This document shows, piece by piece, positions 16,518 through 25,468 of a stretch of DNA of 64,000 nucleotides; position 1 is the first letter of the stretch, and every line of letters begins with the position of its first letter. A program made the translations under genes and the position numbers. The DNA is from TC-15 sp034437275 (lineage in GTDB: Bacteria; Chloroflexota; Anaerolineae; Aggregatilineales; Aggregatilineaceae), in NCBI GenBank assembly GCA_034437275.1, contig DAOTUD010000185.1, forward strand, positions 38,070 to 102,069, written 5' to 3'. The notes under the pieces are model-generated. The model searched no databases. It was not told the origin of the DNA and worked only from the letters and a program-made list of their open reading frames with translations.

Positions 16518-18317
16518 CTAATAGACTCGCTCTTTTGGCTTGAACTTGTCGTCTTTTTCGGCCAACGACATATCGACCGGTTTGTCGTGGTTCAATGCGA
16601 CGGTGCCGTCGTCTTGCTGGGTGGCCAGTGTGTGCACCATCCACTGCTCGTCGTCCCGATCCGGGTAGTCATCGCGCGAATGTGCGCCGCGACTCTCCTG
16701 GCGCACCAGAGCGCTGGCGGCTGTCACTTCGGCGATATCCAGCAGGCAGCCTAGCTCCCACGCTTCGAGCAGGTCGGTGTTGAAGCGGCGGCCCCGGTCG
16801 TCGATGGACAGGTCGGTTTTGAACTGCTCTTGCAGGCGGCGGATGGCCTCGACAGCTTCCTGCATCCCCTCCTCGGTGCGGAACACGCCCACGTCGTCCA
16901 TCATCACCGACTGCATCTCCTCACGGATCTGGTACGGCTTGCGCGATCCAGCGGCGGTGCGGATGCGTTCCAGTTCGGCTTCGACCTCGGCGGCGGGGTT
17001 GTCGGGCAGCGGGGTGAAGCCCGCGCCCTGGCAGTATTCCGCGATGTGCTTGCCGGAGCGCAGCCCGAACACGATCAGGTCGGTCAGGCTGTTGGTGCCC
17101 AGGCGATTCGCGCCGTGCACGCTGACGCACGCACATTCCCCAGCGGCGTACAGGCCGGGCAGCGGTGTGCGCTGGGCATCGATCACCACGCGGCCATCCA
17201 GGTCGGTCGGGATGCCGCCCATGCCGTAATGTGCCGTTGGCTGGACGGGCATCGGCTCGCGCACCGGGTCGACGTTCAGGTAGGTGCGGCAGAAGTCCAG
17301 GATATCCGGCAGCTTGGATTCGACGTACTCGCGGTCGATGCGGTGTGTTTCCCCGGCTTCGGCCAGGTAGCGGTTGACCGTTTCCGGCGTGATATCCAGG
17401 TGCACGTAGCGCTGGCCCTTGATGCCGCGCCCTTCTTTGATCTCCAGGTAGATCGCGCGGGAGACCACGTCGCGGCTGGCAAGGTCCTTGATGTTCGGGG
17501 CGTAGAATTCCATGAAGCGCTCGCCCCGGTCGTTGAGCAGCACGCCGCCTTCGCCGCGCACGCCCTCGGTGATCAGGATGCCCATCTTGTAGATGCCGGT
17601 GGGGTGGAACTGGAAAAATTCCATGTCCTGCATCGGGACGCCGCGTCGGTAGGTGATCGCGTTGCCGTCGCCGGTCATGGCGTGGGCGTTGCTGGTGATC
17701 TCCCACACGCGGCCCCAGCCGCCGGTCGCAAACAAGACGGCTTTGCTGTGGAAGATATGCAGCTCGCCGCTGTCGATGTGCAGCGCGACCACGCCGACCA
17801 CCGTGTCGCCGCTGCGGACCAGGTCCACGACGTGGAATTCGTCAAAGAAGGTGACCTCGTTTTTGATGCACTGCTGGTACAGCGTTTGCAGGATCATGTG
17901 GCCGGTGCGGTCGGCGGCGTGGCAGGCCCGGCGCACGAGTTTATCGCCAAACTGGCTGGTGTGGCCGCCAAAGCGCCGCTGCGAGATGCGGCCCTCGCCG
18001 GTGCGGTCAAACGGCAGCCCCAGGTGTTCGAGTTCGATCACCGCTTCGATCGCGCCCTCGGCCAGCACCAGCGCCGCGTCCTGGTCGGCCAGATAGTCGC
18101 TGCCTTTGATGGTGTCGAAAGCGTGCCATTCGGGGCGGTCTTCTTCCAGGTTGCCCAGCGCCGCACCGATGCCGCCCTGGGCCGTGCCAGTGTGGGAACG
18201 GGAGGGGTAGAGCTTGCTGAGCACGGCGGTTTTGGCCCCGCGCGAGGCGTACAGCGCCGCCATCAGGCCCGCGCCGCCACCGCCGATAATGAGTGCTTCG
18301 TATTGGTGTGTTTGCAT
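16518..18317 (-). CDS. sdhA: Succinate dehydrogenase flavoprotein subunit
   Basis: 599 residues. FAD-binding GGGGAGLMAALYA (about 12-24), the covalent-FAD region SRSHTGTAQGGIGAALGN (His about 42), FHPTGIYKMGILITEGVRGEGG (about 238-259, substrate site), and HYGMGGIPTDLDG with the catalytic Arg region later. It oxidises succinate to fumarate in the TCA cycle on the inner face of the membrane. The gene lies between the fused anchor and sdhB, divergent from citrate synthase. Confidence 0.97.
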   Translation of the reverse strand: MQTHQYEALIIGGGGAGLMAALYASRGAKTAVLSKLYPSRSHTGTAQGGIGAALGNLEEDRPEWHAFDTIKGSDYLADQDAALVLAEGAIEAVIELEHLGLPFDRTGEGRISQRRFGGHTSQFGDKLVRRACHAADRTGHMILQTLYQQCIKNEVTFFDEFHVVDLVRSGDTVVGVVALHIDSGELHIFHSKAVLFATGGWGRVWEITSNAHAMTGDGNAITYRRGVPMQDMEFFQFHPTGIYKMGILITEGVRGEGGVLLNDRGERFMEFYAPNIKDLASRDVVSRAIYLEIKEGRGIKGQRYVHLDITPETVNRYLAEAGETHRIDREYVESKLPDILDFCRTYLNVDPVREPMPVQPTAHYGMGGIPTDLDGRVVIDAQRTPLPGLYAAGECACVSVHGANRLGTNSLTDLIVFGLRSGKHIAEYCQGAGFTPLPDNPAAEVEAELERIRTAAGSRKPYQIREEMQSVMMDDVGVFRTEEGMQEAVEAIRRLQEQFKTDLSIDDRGRRFNTDLLEAWELGCLLDIAEVTAASALVRQESRGAHSRDDYPDRDDEQWMVHTLATQQDDGTVALNHDKPVDMSLAEKDDKFKPKERVY

Positions 18318-18348
18318 GATTTCCTCAACTACTCTTTCTGACGTGGCC

Positions 18349-19335
18349 TTACTCGGCCAGGATGTCTCTGGCAGTTTCGACCGCGGCTTCGTCTGCCCCC
18401 ATAACCAGGGCGACAGTGCCGACCGCGATCAGGGCGATGGTCCCGAAAATGATGGCCCAGTTCAGTGCCCGGTTGATCAGGGGACGGTGGGCATAGTCAT
18501 TGACGATGTAGCGCAGGCCGTTGAAGCCGTGAGTGGCCGCCAGCGCCAGCAGCAGCCCGTCGTACAGCCGCCAGATCGTCACGCCAGCCACCAGCATATC
18601 CCAGCGCGCGCCGACGAATTCGACCGCCGAGGCGTTCTGGGTGGTGGCGTCGGTACCCACGACCTGCACATCCGCCATGTTGATCTCGAACACGCCCTGA
18701 ATGACGTGCAGCATCGCCAGGTGGCCAAACACCAGCGGCAGGATCAACACGCCGGAGATGCGCATGAACGACCACAGGGTCGCCTCGACCCGGCCCGGCA
18801 GCCGCATCCCGCTGTCGCTGCCGGTGATCAGGCCATAGAGCGCCGACAGCACCAGCGCCCCCGCGATAATGACGACAAAGCCCAGCACAAACTGCGCCTG
18901 GGTTTCGATGATCTCGCCGACCGTAGCCAGTTCGGGGTCGTGATCATAGAAGTCGAGTACGTGGCCGACCATCGCGGCGAACGTGGGCAGCAGCACAAGC
19001 CCCGTCGCCACAAACACGAGTGTCGCCGCGCGCTGCTGGTAAGCCCACCACTCCGGCTTGTAGTCCAGCAGCACGATGCGCAGCCCGTTAAAGGCGTGGA
19101 ACACCACGCACGCAATCAATATGAATTCGCCGATGGTAAACAACGGGCTTTGATACTGCTGGATCGCTTTTTCGTATTCTTCGGGGGCATAGGCCGCCCA
19201 AGAGGTGTCGATAACGTGGATGATCAGGAAGAGAATCGTGCCCAGCCCAGACAGCCGGTGCAGCACCCAACTCCACTGCCCGATCTTGCCGCGATATCGC
19301 AGGGTTTCGGTGACAGTTGTAACCAAAGTTGTCAT
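18349..19335 (-). CDS. Fused SdhC-SdhD-type succinate dehydrogenase membrane anchor
   Basis: 328 residues, about twice the length of a normal anchor subunit. The first half (about 20-155) has SWVLHRLSGLGTILFLIIHV and FHAFNGLRIVLLDY, the HR-x-SG and H-x-x-x-G-x-R signatures of SdhC. The second half (about 170-310) repeats this pattern with SFMRISGVLILPLVFGHL and THGFNGLRYIVNDY. About six to seven hydrophobic segments. The anchor provides the quinone site and haem ligands for SdhAB. It is the first gene of the operon. Confidence 0.85.
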   Translation of the reverse strand: MTTLVTTVTETLRYRGKIGQWSWVLHRLSGLGTILFLIIHVIDTSWAAYAPEEYEKAIQQYQSPLFTIGEFILIACVVFHAFNGLRIVLLDYKPEWWAYQQRAATLVFVATGLVLLPTFAAMVGHVLDFYDHDPELATVGEIIETQAQFVLGFVVIIAGALVLSALYGLITGSDSGMRLPGRVEATLWSFMRISGVLILPLVFGHLAMLHVIQGVFEINMADVQVVGTDATTQNASAVEFVGARWDMLVAGVTIWRLYDGLLLALAATHGFNGLRYIVNDYAHRPLINRALNWAIIFGTIALIAVGTVALVMGADEAAVETARDILAE

Positions 19336-19581
19336 AATGATTTGTCTCCACCAAACAAGTAAAATGCTTTGAGGCCCAGAGGGCGTTCACGCAATATAAG
19401 CGCCTAGTGCCCTCCATAATACTTTGATCCCATACTATCTGACCAATGTGAAACGTAATGCGCTGCCGTGTCGATCTTCCACACATAAGAAACCCACAAA
19501 GTGTTGCCCCTGTAAGTGGCGTCTTGCTATATTTTGAGAGGGAGCGGAGCAACTGTCATTGATTTATCTTCACTGGCTCCA

Positions 19582-19617
19582 TGCATCCAATCATATGCAA
19601 TGTGCATCTAATCATAT
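19582..19617 (+). promoter_or_regulatory. Direct repeat TGCATCYAATCATAT x2 in the sdh/citrate synthase intergenic region
   Basis: Copies at 19582-19596 (TGCATCCAATCATAT) and 19603-19617 (TGCATCTAATCATAT) differ by one base and start 21 bases apart, two helical turns. They end 35 bases before the citrate synthase ATG at 19653, which has a good SD (AAGGAG). This looks like a tandem operator for a regulator acting on the divergent TCA genes. The remainder of 19336-19581 shows no gene. Confidence 0.55.
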
Positions 19618-19652
19618 AGCTAACCCTCTTCGAATGCAGGTAAGGAGCGGAA

Positions 19653-20795
19653 ATGTCCGAACAGAAAAAAGGCTTAGAAGGCATTGTCATTGCTGATACC
19701 AAACTCAGCCGCGTCCAGGGCGACATCGGCAAGCTCACCTACTGCGGCTACGACATTATGGACCTGGCCAAGCATGCGTCGTTTGAGGAAGTGGTGTTCC
19801 TGCTGTGGAACACCAAACTCCCCACCAAAACCGAGTTGGCCCGGTTCAAGGCAACACTCACCAACGAGATGACGCTGCCGGCGTCTGTGCTGGAAAACAT
19901 GAAAACCTACCCCACCGGCGCACACCCGATGGCCGTGGTGCGCACGGCGGTATCGGCGTTGGGGCTGCACGATTCGGCAGCCGAAGACAACAGTGTCGAT
20001 GCCAACGTGCGTAAGGCGATGCACATCACGGCCAAGCTGCCGACCATCGTCGCCGCCTGGGCGCGCATCCGCAACGGCAAAGAGCCAATCGTCCCGCGCG
20101 ATGACCTGGGGCTGGCCGCCAACTTCGTTTACATGCTCAAGGGCCAGGAACCCAACCAGACCGAAGTCGACGCGGTGAATGTGTACCTGGTGCTGCTGGC
20201 CGACCACGGCATGAACGCCAGCACGTTCACCAGCCGCGTGGTGACCAGCACCGACGGCGACATGTACAGCGCCGTCACCGCTGCTATCGGCGCGCTGAAG
20301 GGGCCGAAGCACGGGGGGGCCAACGAAGCCGCGATGCGCATGTTCTACGAGGTGAGCAAAGCCAACAGCGCCGAAGACTGGTTCAAGAACGAGGTCAAGG
20401 GCAAGAGTCGCCGCATTATGGGCATCGGCCATCGCGTGTACAAGGCCCCCGATCCGCGCGCGACCGCGCTCAAGAAGCACGCCGAAGACCTGTGCGGCCT
20501 GAAGGAAAAATGCTTGCTGCTGGATATCGCGATGGAACTGGAAGACCTGGCACGCGCCGACGATTTCTTCATCGAGCGCAATCTGTACCCCAACGTAGAT
20601 TACTACAGCGCGATCGTGCTGGATGCGGTTGGTATCGACACCGACATGATGACGCCGCTGTTCGCCATGTCGCGGATTGCCGGCTGGACCGCGCACATCA
20701 TCGAGCAGTGGGCCGACAATCGCCTGATCCGCCCGCGCGGCCAGTACGTTGGTGAGGAAAACCTGGAGTGGGTGCCGCTGGGCGAACGCAAGTAG
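19653..20795 (+). CDS. gltA: Citrate synthase
   Basis: 380 residues, the short Gram-positive/archaeal-type citrate synthase. It condenses oxaloacetate and acetyl-CoA. Visible: GLEGIVIADTKLSRVQGDIGKLTYCGYDI start, DHGMNASTFTSRVVTST (His about 188), GPKHGGANEAAM (about 213-224), MGIGHRVYKAPDPRA (catalytic His about 261) and the Asp region later. A methylcitrate synthase role cannot be excluded from sequence alone. Divergent from sdh, so the two TCA units likely share regulation. Confidence 0.95.
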   Translation: MSEQKKGLEGIVIADTKLSRVQGDIGKLTYCGYDIMDLAKHASFEEVVFLLWNTKLPTKTELARFKATLTNEMTLPASVLENMKTYPTGAHPMAVVRTAVSALGLHDSAAEDNSVDANVRKAMHITAKLPTIVAAWARIRNGKEPIVPRDDLGLAANFVYMLKGQEPNQTEVDAVNVYLVLLADHGMNASTFTSRVVTSTDGDMYSAVTAAIGALKGPKHGGANEAAMRMFYEVSKANSAEDWFKNEVKGKSRRIMGIGHRVYKAPDPRATALKKHAEDLCGLKEKCLLLDIAMELEDLARADDFFIERNLYPNVDYYSAIVLDAVGIDTDMMTPLFAMSRIAGWTAHIIEQWADNRLIRPRGQYVGEENLEWVPLGERK

Positions 20796-20822
20796 CCCCC
20801 CCACCGAAAACACGAACCTGGA

Positions 20823-20853
20823 AGCCAGGTCGCGGCTGTGATCTGGCTTTTTT
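20823..20853 (+). terminator. Terminator after citrate synthase
   Basis: 9-bp stem AGCCAGGTC/GATCTGGCT (one G-U pair) ending in TTTTTT, 28 bases after the stop codon. Confidence 0.88.
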
Positions 20854-20897
20854 AGTACCACTTGTGGTAAGTTTGGCATGTTGTTAAGGATCAACAC

Positions 20898-21692
20898 ATG
20901 CCAGATGACAAACTGATTTCCCTGTCCGACGCCGCCGCAATGGTCCAATCCGGGCACACCCTGGCCCTTGGCGGCAATTTGCTTTATCGTCGACCGATTG
21001 CGTTCGTGCGCGAACTGCTGCACCGGACTGCCCCGCCCGCCGACCTGACCCTGCTGGCGTTTACCGCCGGCTACGGCTGCGACCTGTTGGTTGGGATGGG
21101 CTGTGTGAGCCGGGTGCGGACCTGTTACTTCGGGCTGGAAGCGTTCGGCTTCGCGCCGATGTTCACCCAGCAGGCGCGCCAGGGCCACCTGACCATCATC
21201 GAGGAAACCGAAGCCAGCCTGGCGTTCGGCATCCGGGCCAGCCTGGCCGGGGTGGGCTTCATGCCCTCGACGGCGTGGCTTGGCACCGACCTGCTCGCGC
21301 TGCGCCCCGATGTCAAGACGATCACCGACCCGTACAGCGGCGAGGAGTTGGTCGCGTTTCCCGCGATCCCCTGCGATGTGGCGGTCGTTCATGCCCTGGT
21401 CGCCGACCAGCACGGCAATGCGCGCCTGAACAAAAACCTGGGCATCGATCAGGAGTTGGCTGTGCTGGCCGATTACGTGATCGTCACGGCGGAGGAGGTC
21501 GTGGACACCCTGACGCATGACGCCCAACTGGCCGCGCCGATGGTGCAGGCCGTGGTCCATGCGCCGCGTGGGGCGTGGCCGACGTCGTGCTACCCGCACT
21601 ATCCGATAGCCGGGCGGGAACTGTTACGGTATATTGAGATGTGCACCGATGGCGAGTTTGATGCTTATGTGCGGGGCGCTACCGGCGCGTAG
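20898..21692 (+). CDS. CoA-transferase subunit A (glutaconate CoA-transferase type)
   Basis: 264 residues. The start (KLISLSDAAAMVQSGHTLALGG) and LGTDLLALRPDVKTITDPYSGEELVAFPAIPCDVAVVHALVADQHGN are typical of the alpha subunit of type I CoA-transferases, which move CoA between acyl-CoA and free acids. The partner beta subunit is not adjacent: it lies 2.3 kb downstream at 23991-24836 beyond two peptidase genes. Substrate unknown. Confidence 0.85.
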   Translation: MPDDKLISLSDAAAMVQSGHTLALGGNLLYRRPIAFVRELLHRTAPPADLTLLAFTAGYGCDLLVGMGCVSRVRTCYFGLEAFGFAPMFTQQARQGHLTIIEETEASLAFGIRASLAGVGFMPSTAWLGTDLLALRPDVKTITDPYSGEELVAFPAIPCDVAVVHALVADQHGNARLNKNLGIDQELAVLADYVIVTAEEVVDTLTHDAQLAAPMVQAVVHAPRGAWPTSCYPHYPIAGRELLRYIEMCTDGEFDAYVRGATGA

Positions 21693-21739
21693 CGGGGTTT
21701 TTTCAGGCATCTTTCATCTTTTTATCGCAAAATTCTGCT

Positions 21740-21745
21740 TATAAT
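21740..21745 (+). promoter_or_regulatory. -10 box of the S41 protease promoter
   Basis: Perfect TATAAT with start expected near 21752; no clear -35. A GGAG lies 6 bases before the ATG at 21778. Confidence 0.45.
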
Positions 21746-21777
21746 CTACGTACGAAATGTGGTTGACGGAGTAATGT

Positions 21778-23187
21778 ATGTGGCGTTTGACAAATGCGAA
21801 ACGAATGCTAACTGCCAGCACCCTGGTGGTGCTGTTGATTGGCGTGCTGGTGGGCGGTTATCTGCTCAATACGCGCCCGAACAGCGATTTTGTGCAGGCC
21901 CAGGGAGACCAGCCCCCGGCTGTGCAGGAATTGTTCCAGCCATTTTGGGAAACCTGGAATCTGCTGCATGACAACTACGTCGATCCCATCAACGATCAGT
22001 CGTTGATGGAAAGTGCGCTGCAAGGGATGGTCGCGGCAGCCGAGCAGCCCGATGCACAGGACGTGATCGACCCGGCCTTGCCGGAGAGCTTCGGGCAGGC
22101 GGTCGGCGAGCAGACGACGGACGATATCAATGAGTTGTTCGCGCCGTTCTGGGCAAGCTGGGACCTGCTGCACGACGCCTATGGCGACGTCTTGGACGAC
22201 ACCGCGCTGATGGAAGGCGCACTGCGCGGGATGTTGGAATCGCTGGGCGATCCGCACACGGATTACATGGACCCGGAGACGTATGCCCAGATTATGCAGG
22301 CCATGAGCAGCGAATACGAGGGCATTGGGGCCACCGTGCGCCAGAACGAGGACACCGGCGGGCTGGAGTTGATCTCGATCATGGAAGGCTCCCCGGCAGA
22401 AAAGGCGGGCCTGCGCGCGGGCGACGAGATCGTGATGGTCGATGGCGAAGACGTCACCGAACTGTCGCAGAACGAAATTATCGCGCTGGTCCGTGGGCCT
22501 GCCGGGTCGACGGTGGAGCTTGGCATTCGCCGCCCGAAGGAGTCGAATCTGTTGGATTTTGACGTGGTGCGCGAGCGCATCAACGTGCCCAGCGTGTCGT
22601 CCGAAATGCTGGAAGACGATATCGCCTATGTTCGTCTGAGCCAGTTCGACCTGGACACCGGCACGCTGCTGCGCGGCGTCATCAACGAACTGGACGCCAA
22701 CACACTCAACGGCCTGGTGCTGGATGTGCGCAGTAACCCCGGCGGCTACCTGACCACCTCGATTGACGTGGCAAGCGTGTTCATCTCAGAAGGGCCGGTC
22801 GTGATCGAACGCGGCCCCAACCGCGAGCAGACCTACCAGGCGCTCGGCAACGCCAACGCCGCAGATGTGCCGATGGTGGTGCTGGTCGACCAGGGCAGCG
22901 CCAGTGCGTCAGAGTTGATCGCCGGCGCGCTCCAGGATCGGGGACGTGCGACCGTTGTGGGGATGCCGACCTTTGGCAAAGGCTCGGTCCAGACCTGGCG
23001 CGAACTGTCGAACGGCGGTGGGGTGCGCATCACGATCTCGCGCTGGTACACGCCCGACGGCAGGTCGGTCAGCGCGGCGGGCATCGATCCGGACATCGTC
23101 GTGCCCTTCGAGGTCGACAGTCCCGACGATGAAGACCCGCAGCTCCAGACAGCACTCAGCGTGCTGAAAGGGACCTATTCTGAGTAG
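21778..23187 (+). CDS. S41 C-terminal processing peptidase
   Basis: 469 residues. An N-terminal membrane segment (about 11-32) anchors it outside the cytosol. A PDZ domain (about 175-255; IMEGSPAEKAGLRAGDEIVMVDG) precedes the S41 domain with the catalytic Ser in DQGSASASELIAGAL (about 379) and Lys in TFGKGSVQTW (about 402). CtpA-type proteases degrade or trim exported proteins. Odd: the helical N-terminal module appears twice (VQELFQPFWETWNLLHD about 50 and INELFAPFWASWDLLHD about 118). Confidence 0.93.
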   Translation: MWRLTNAKRMLTASTLVVLLIGVLVGGYLLNTRPNSDFVQAQGDQPPAVQELFQPFWETWNLLHDNYVDPINDQSLMESALQGMVAAAEQPDAQDVIDPALPESFGQAVGEQTTDDINELFAPFWASWDLLHDAYGDVLDDTALMEGALRGMLESLGDPHTDYMDPETYAQIMQAMSSEYEGIGATVRQNEDTGGLELISIMEGSPAEKAGLRAGDEIVMVDGEDVTELSQNEIIALVRGPAGSTVELGIRRPKESNLLDFDVVRERINVPSVSSEMLEDDIAYVRLSQFDLDTGTLLRGVINELDANTLNGLVLDVRSNPGGYLTTSIDVASVFISEGPVVIERGPNREQTYQALGNANAADVPMVVLVDQGSASASELIAGALQDRGRATVVGMPTFGKGSVQTWRELSNGGGVRITISRWYTPDGRSVSAAGIDPDIVVPFEVDSPDDEDPQLQTALSVLKGTYSE

Positions 23188-23281
23188 CATCTATCGCGTT
23201 TCTTAGCGAAATCTGATGTAACTCTTATTCCCTGGGAGTATCGTAGAGTGATGGGTCTAGTTACTGTGTAGAGAGGTGGCC

Positions 23282-23977
23282 ATGTTCTTCTTTGACCCAA
23301 TGTACATCTTGATTGTCATGCTCCCCACGTTGGTGCTGACCGGCCTGGCGCAAGCCTGGGTCAGTTCGGCCTACCAGAAGTGGAGCGAGATTTCCAACAG
23401 CCGCCGCGTCACCGGCCAGCAGACCGCGCAAATCCTGATGCGCGACGGCGGCATCCAGCGCGTGGGGCTGGAAGTAACACGCGGCCAGATGAGCGATCAT
23501 TACGATCCGACCAGCAAGACGGTCCGGCTGTCGCAGGGCGTCGCTATGCGGCCCTCAGTTGCGGCGATGGCGATTGCGGCCCACGAGTTCGGCCACGTCC
23601 AGCAGCACCAGCAAAACAGCCCGCTGATGGCGCTGCGCTCGATGCTGGTGCCGGCGGCGCGGTTGGGGCCGAGCGTCGGCGTCGGCATGATCATCGTCGG
23701 GTTGATCATCAACTTTACCGGGCTGGCGATGATTGGCTTGATCCTGTTTGCCGGAGTGACGGCGTTCACCATTGCGACGCTGCCCGTCGAACTGGACGCC
23801 AGCCGCCGCGCGATGAGCCTGCTGCGCGATACCGGCCTGATCGACAATGATCAGGATGCTGCCGGGGCCAAGGCGGTGCTGCGTGCGGCAGCCTTTACCT
23901 ATGTCGCGGCGGTCGCCAGCTCGATCCTGACGCTGATGTATTACGCGATGTTGGTTTTCGGCGGCAGCCGTGATTAG
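23282..23977 (+). CDS. Zinc metallopeptidase, YugP-like (PF04298)
   Basis: 231 residues from ATG 23282, with GAGAGG 5 bases upstream; GTG 23276 overlaps the SD. One N-terminal membrane segment, then YDPTSKTVRLSQGVA and the zinc site AAHEFGHVQQHQ (about 101-112), followed by two to three further hydrophobic segments. Membrane-embedded neutral zinc peptidase family with a poorly known role, usually in membrane protein turnover. Placed between the two CoA-transferase subunits and 13 bases before subunit B. Confidence 0.9.
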   Translation: MFFFDPMYILIVMLPTLVLTGLAQAWVSSAYQKWSEISNSRRVTGQQTAQILMRDGGIQRVGLEVTRGQMSDHYDPTSKTVRLSQGVAMRPSVAAMAIAAHEFGHVQQHQQNSPLMALRSMLVPAARLGPSVGVGMIIVGLIINFTGLAMIGLILFAGVTAFTIATLPVELDASRRAMSLLRDTGLIDNDQDAAGAKAVLRAAAFTYVAAVASSILTLMYYAMLVFGGSRD

Positions 23978-23990
23978 GCCCCGCTAGGCG

Positions 23991-24836
23991 ATGGACCACA
24001 CCGCGCAACCTGCTGCCGAGTACGCCGTCGATGAATTGATGGCGGTGTGCATTGCGCGGCAGGTGCAGGACGGCGACCTGCTGGTGCATGGGCTGGCGAC
24101 GCCACTGGTCGCGGCGGGGTATATCCTGGCGCATCGCACCCATGCCCCGCGCGCGCATTTTGCGTCGGCCATCGGCCAGGGCATGGTCCAGGGGTGGGCA
24201 CCGTTGGGCATTGCGCGTGCGGAAGAGTTGTGGCTGGGAAAGGCGCTCGCCAACGCCAGCTTCATCGTGACCGTCGCCGATGCCCTGCATACGCTCGCGC
24301 CCAAAGAGTTCTTCCGCCCCGCCCAGGTGGACCCCCAGGGTAATTTTAACAATATCGCCATCGGTAAGAACTACCACACGCCGCGCCTGCGGCTGCCGGG
24401 GACCGGCGGCATCCCGGATGTATCGGTCTATTCCAGCAAAATGTACATGTACGTGCCACGCCACTCGCGCGCGATCTTTGTCCCGAAGGTGGACTGGGTG
24501 AGTGGGTTGGGTCACGACCCGGCGCGCAAACGCGGCAGCGGGCCGGTCTATCTGGTGACTGACCTGGGACAGTTCGATTGGGCGGAAGGCCGGATGCGGC
24601 TGGTCAGCATGCATCGCGGGGTGTCGCTCCAGCGTATTCAGGCCAAGACCGGGTTTGAGCTGGCGGTTGCGCCGGACGTGCACGAAACCCCGCCGCCCAC
24701 GCAGCACGAACTCCACCTGCTGCGCGAGGAGATCGACCCGCTGGCGGTGCGCCGTTTGGAGACGCTGGCCGGTACGGCGCGGCGTAACCACCTGCGCGCC
24801 ATCCTGGAGCAGGAAGACCGGCACGCGCCCGGCTAG
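23991..24836 (+). CDS. CoA-transferase subunit B (glutaconate CoA-transferase type)
   Basis: 281 residues. DELMAVCIARQVQDGDLLVHGLATPL at the start, VDPQGNFNNIAIGKNYHTPRLRLPGTGGIPDVS (about 115-147) and VDWVSGLGHDP are typical of the beta subunit of type I CoA-transferases. Expected to pair with subunit A (20898-21692). Ends with a 4-base overlap into the convergent GAF gene. Confidence 0.83.
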   Translation: MDHTAQPAAEYAVDELMAVCIARQVQDGDLLVHGLATPLVAAGYILAHRTHAPRAHFASAIGQGMVQGWAPLGIARAEELWLGKALANASFIVTVADALHTLAPKEFFRPAQVDPQGNFNNIAIGKNYHTPRLRLPGTGGIPDVSVYSSKMYMYVPRHSRAIFVPKVDWVSGLGHDPARKRGSGPVYLVTDLGQFDWAEGRMRLVSMHRGVSLQRIQAKTGFELAVAPDVHETPPPTQHELHLLREEIDPLAVRRLETLAGTARRNHLRAILEQEDRHAPG

Positions 24837-25450
24837 GCCTCGTCTTCCTCGCCGTTGTCTTCTAGCTCGCGCTCCAGCATACTGAGCGCCTCCCCTGCAA
24901 AGCGACAGAATAACCAGATCAGGGCTTTGTCGGTTTCGTCAAATGGCTCGCTGCCGGTCTTGTTGATGGCCTCGACTACGCCCAGCACATGCTCATCGCC
25001 GACCAGCGGCACGGCCAGAATCGAATGGGTGTGGAAGCCGGTTTGCTCGTCGATGCGCTGGGAGAAGCGCTCGTCCAGGCGGGCATTGAGGACGATGGTC
25101 GGCTGGCGGTGCTGGACGACCCATCCGGCGACCCCTTCCCCGGCGGGGATGCGGTAGCCTTTGAGTTGGGGCGCAACCTGCCCGCGCACAATCACAAACG
25201 TGAGTTCGCTGGCCTCCTCATCCAGCAAGGCCAGGGACCCGTCCTCAACCTCGACGATGGCGAGCGCATCGGTCAAGATGCGCGCCAGGAGATGCAGCAG
25301 TTGGTCGCTGCTGCGGGCACGGAGCGCTTCGCGGTCAAGCTCCAGCAGGGTCGCGATAAACTCACGATAGCGCACCACCTGGTCACGGAGCTGTTCGTTT
25401 TCCTGCTTCAAACGGGCAAGTTCGCCGGACATGAACTGGTGGGAAGACAT
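24833..25450 (-). CDS. GAF-domain protein with N-terminal coiled coil
   Basis: 205 residues: a short coiled coil (about 10-45; LARLKQENEQLRDQVVRYRE) and a GAF domain (about 50-185) with VEDGSLALLDEEASELTFV, GYRIPAGEGVAGWVV and SILAVPLVGDEHVLGVVEAIN. It likely senses a small ligand or redox state. It lies 18 bases downstream of the cNMP-binding histidine kinase, so the two are probably co-transcribed and may signal together. Confidence 0.88.
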   Translation of the reverse strand: MSSHQFMSGELARLKQENEQLRDQVVRYREFIATLLELDREALRARSSDQLLHLLARILTDALAIVEVEDGSLALLDEEASELTFVIVRGQVAPQLKGYRIPAGEGVAGWVVQHRQPTIVLNARLDERFSQRIDEQTGFHTHSILAVPLVGDEHVLGVVEAINKTGSEPFDETDKALIWLFCRFAGEALSMLERELEDNGEEDEA

Positions 25451-25468
25451 TGCCGTTCCCTTTCCACT

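Noticed and set aside
19088..19552. Minus-strand 154-residue ORF extending upstream of the SDH anchor
   Set aside because: Its tail is a shadow of the fused SdhC/SdhD gene and its head lies in the intergenic region, with no homology or SD.
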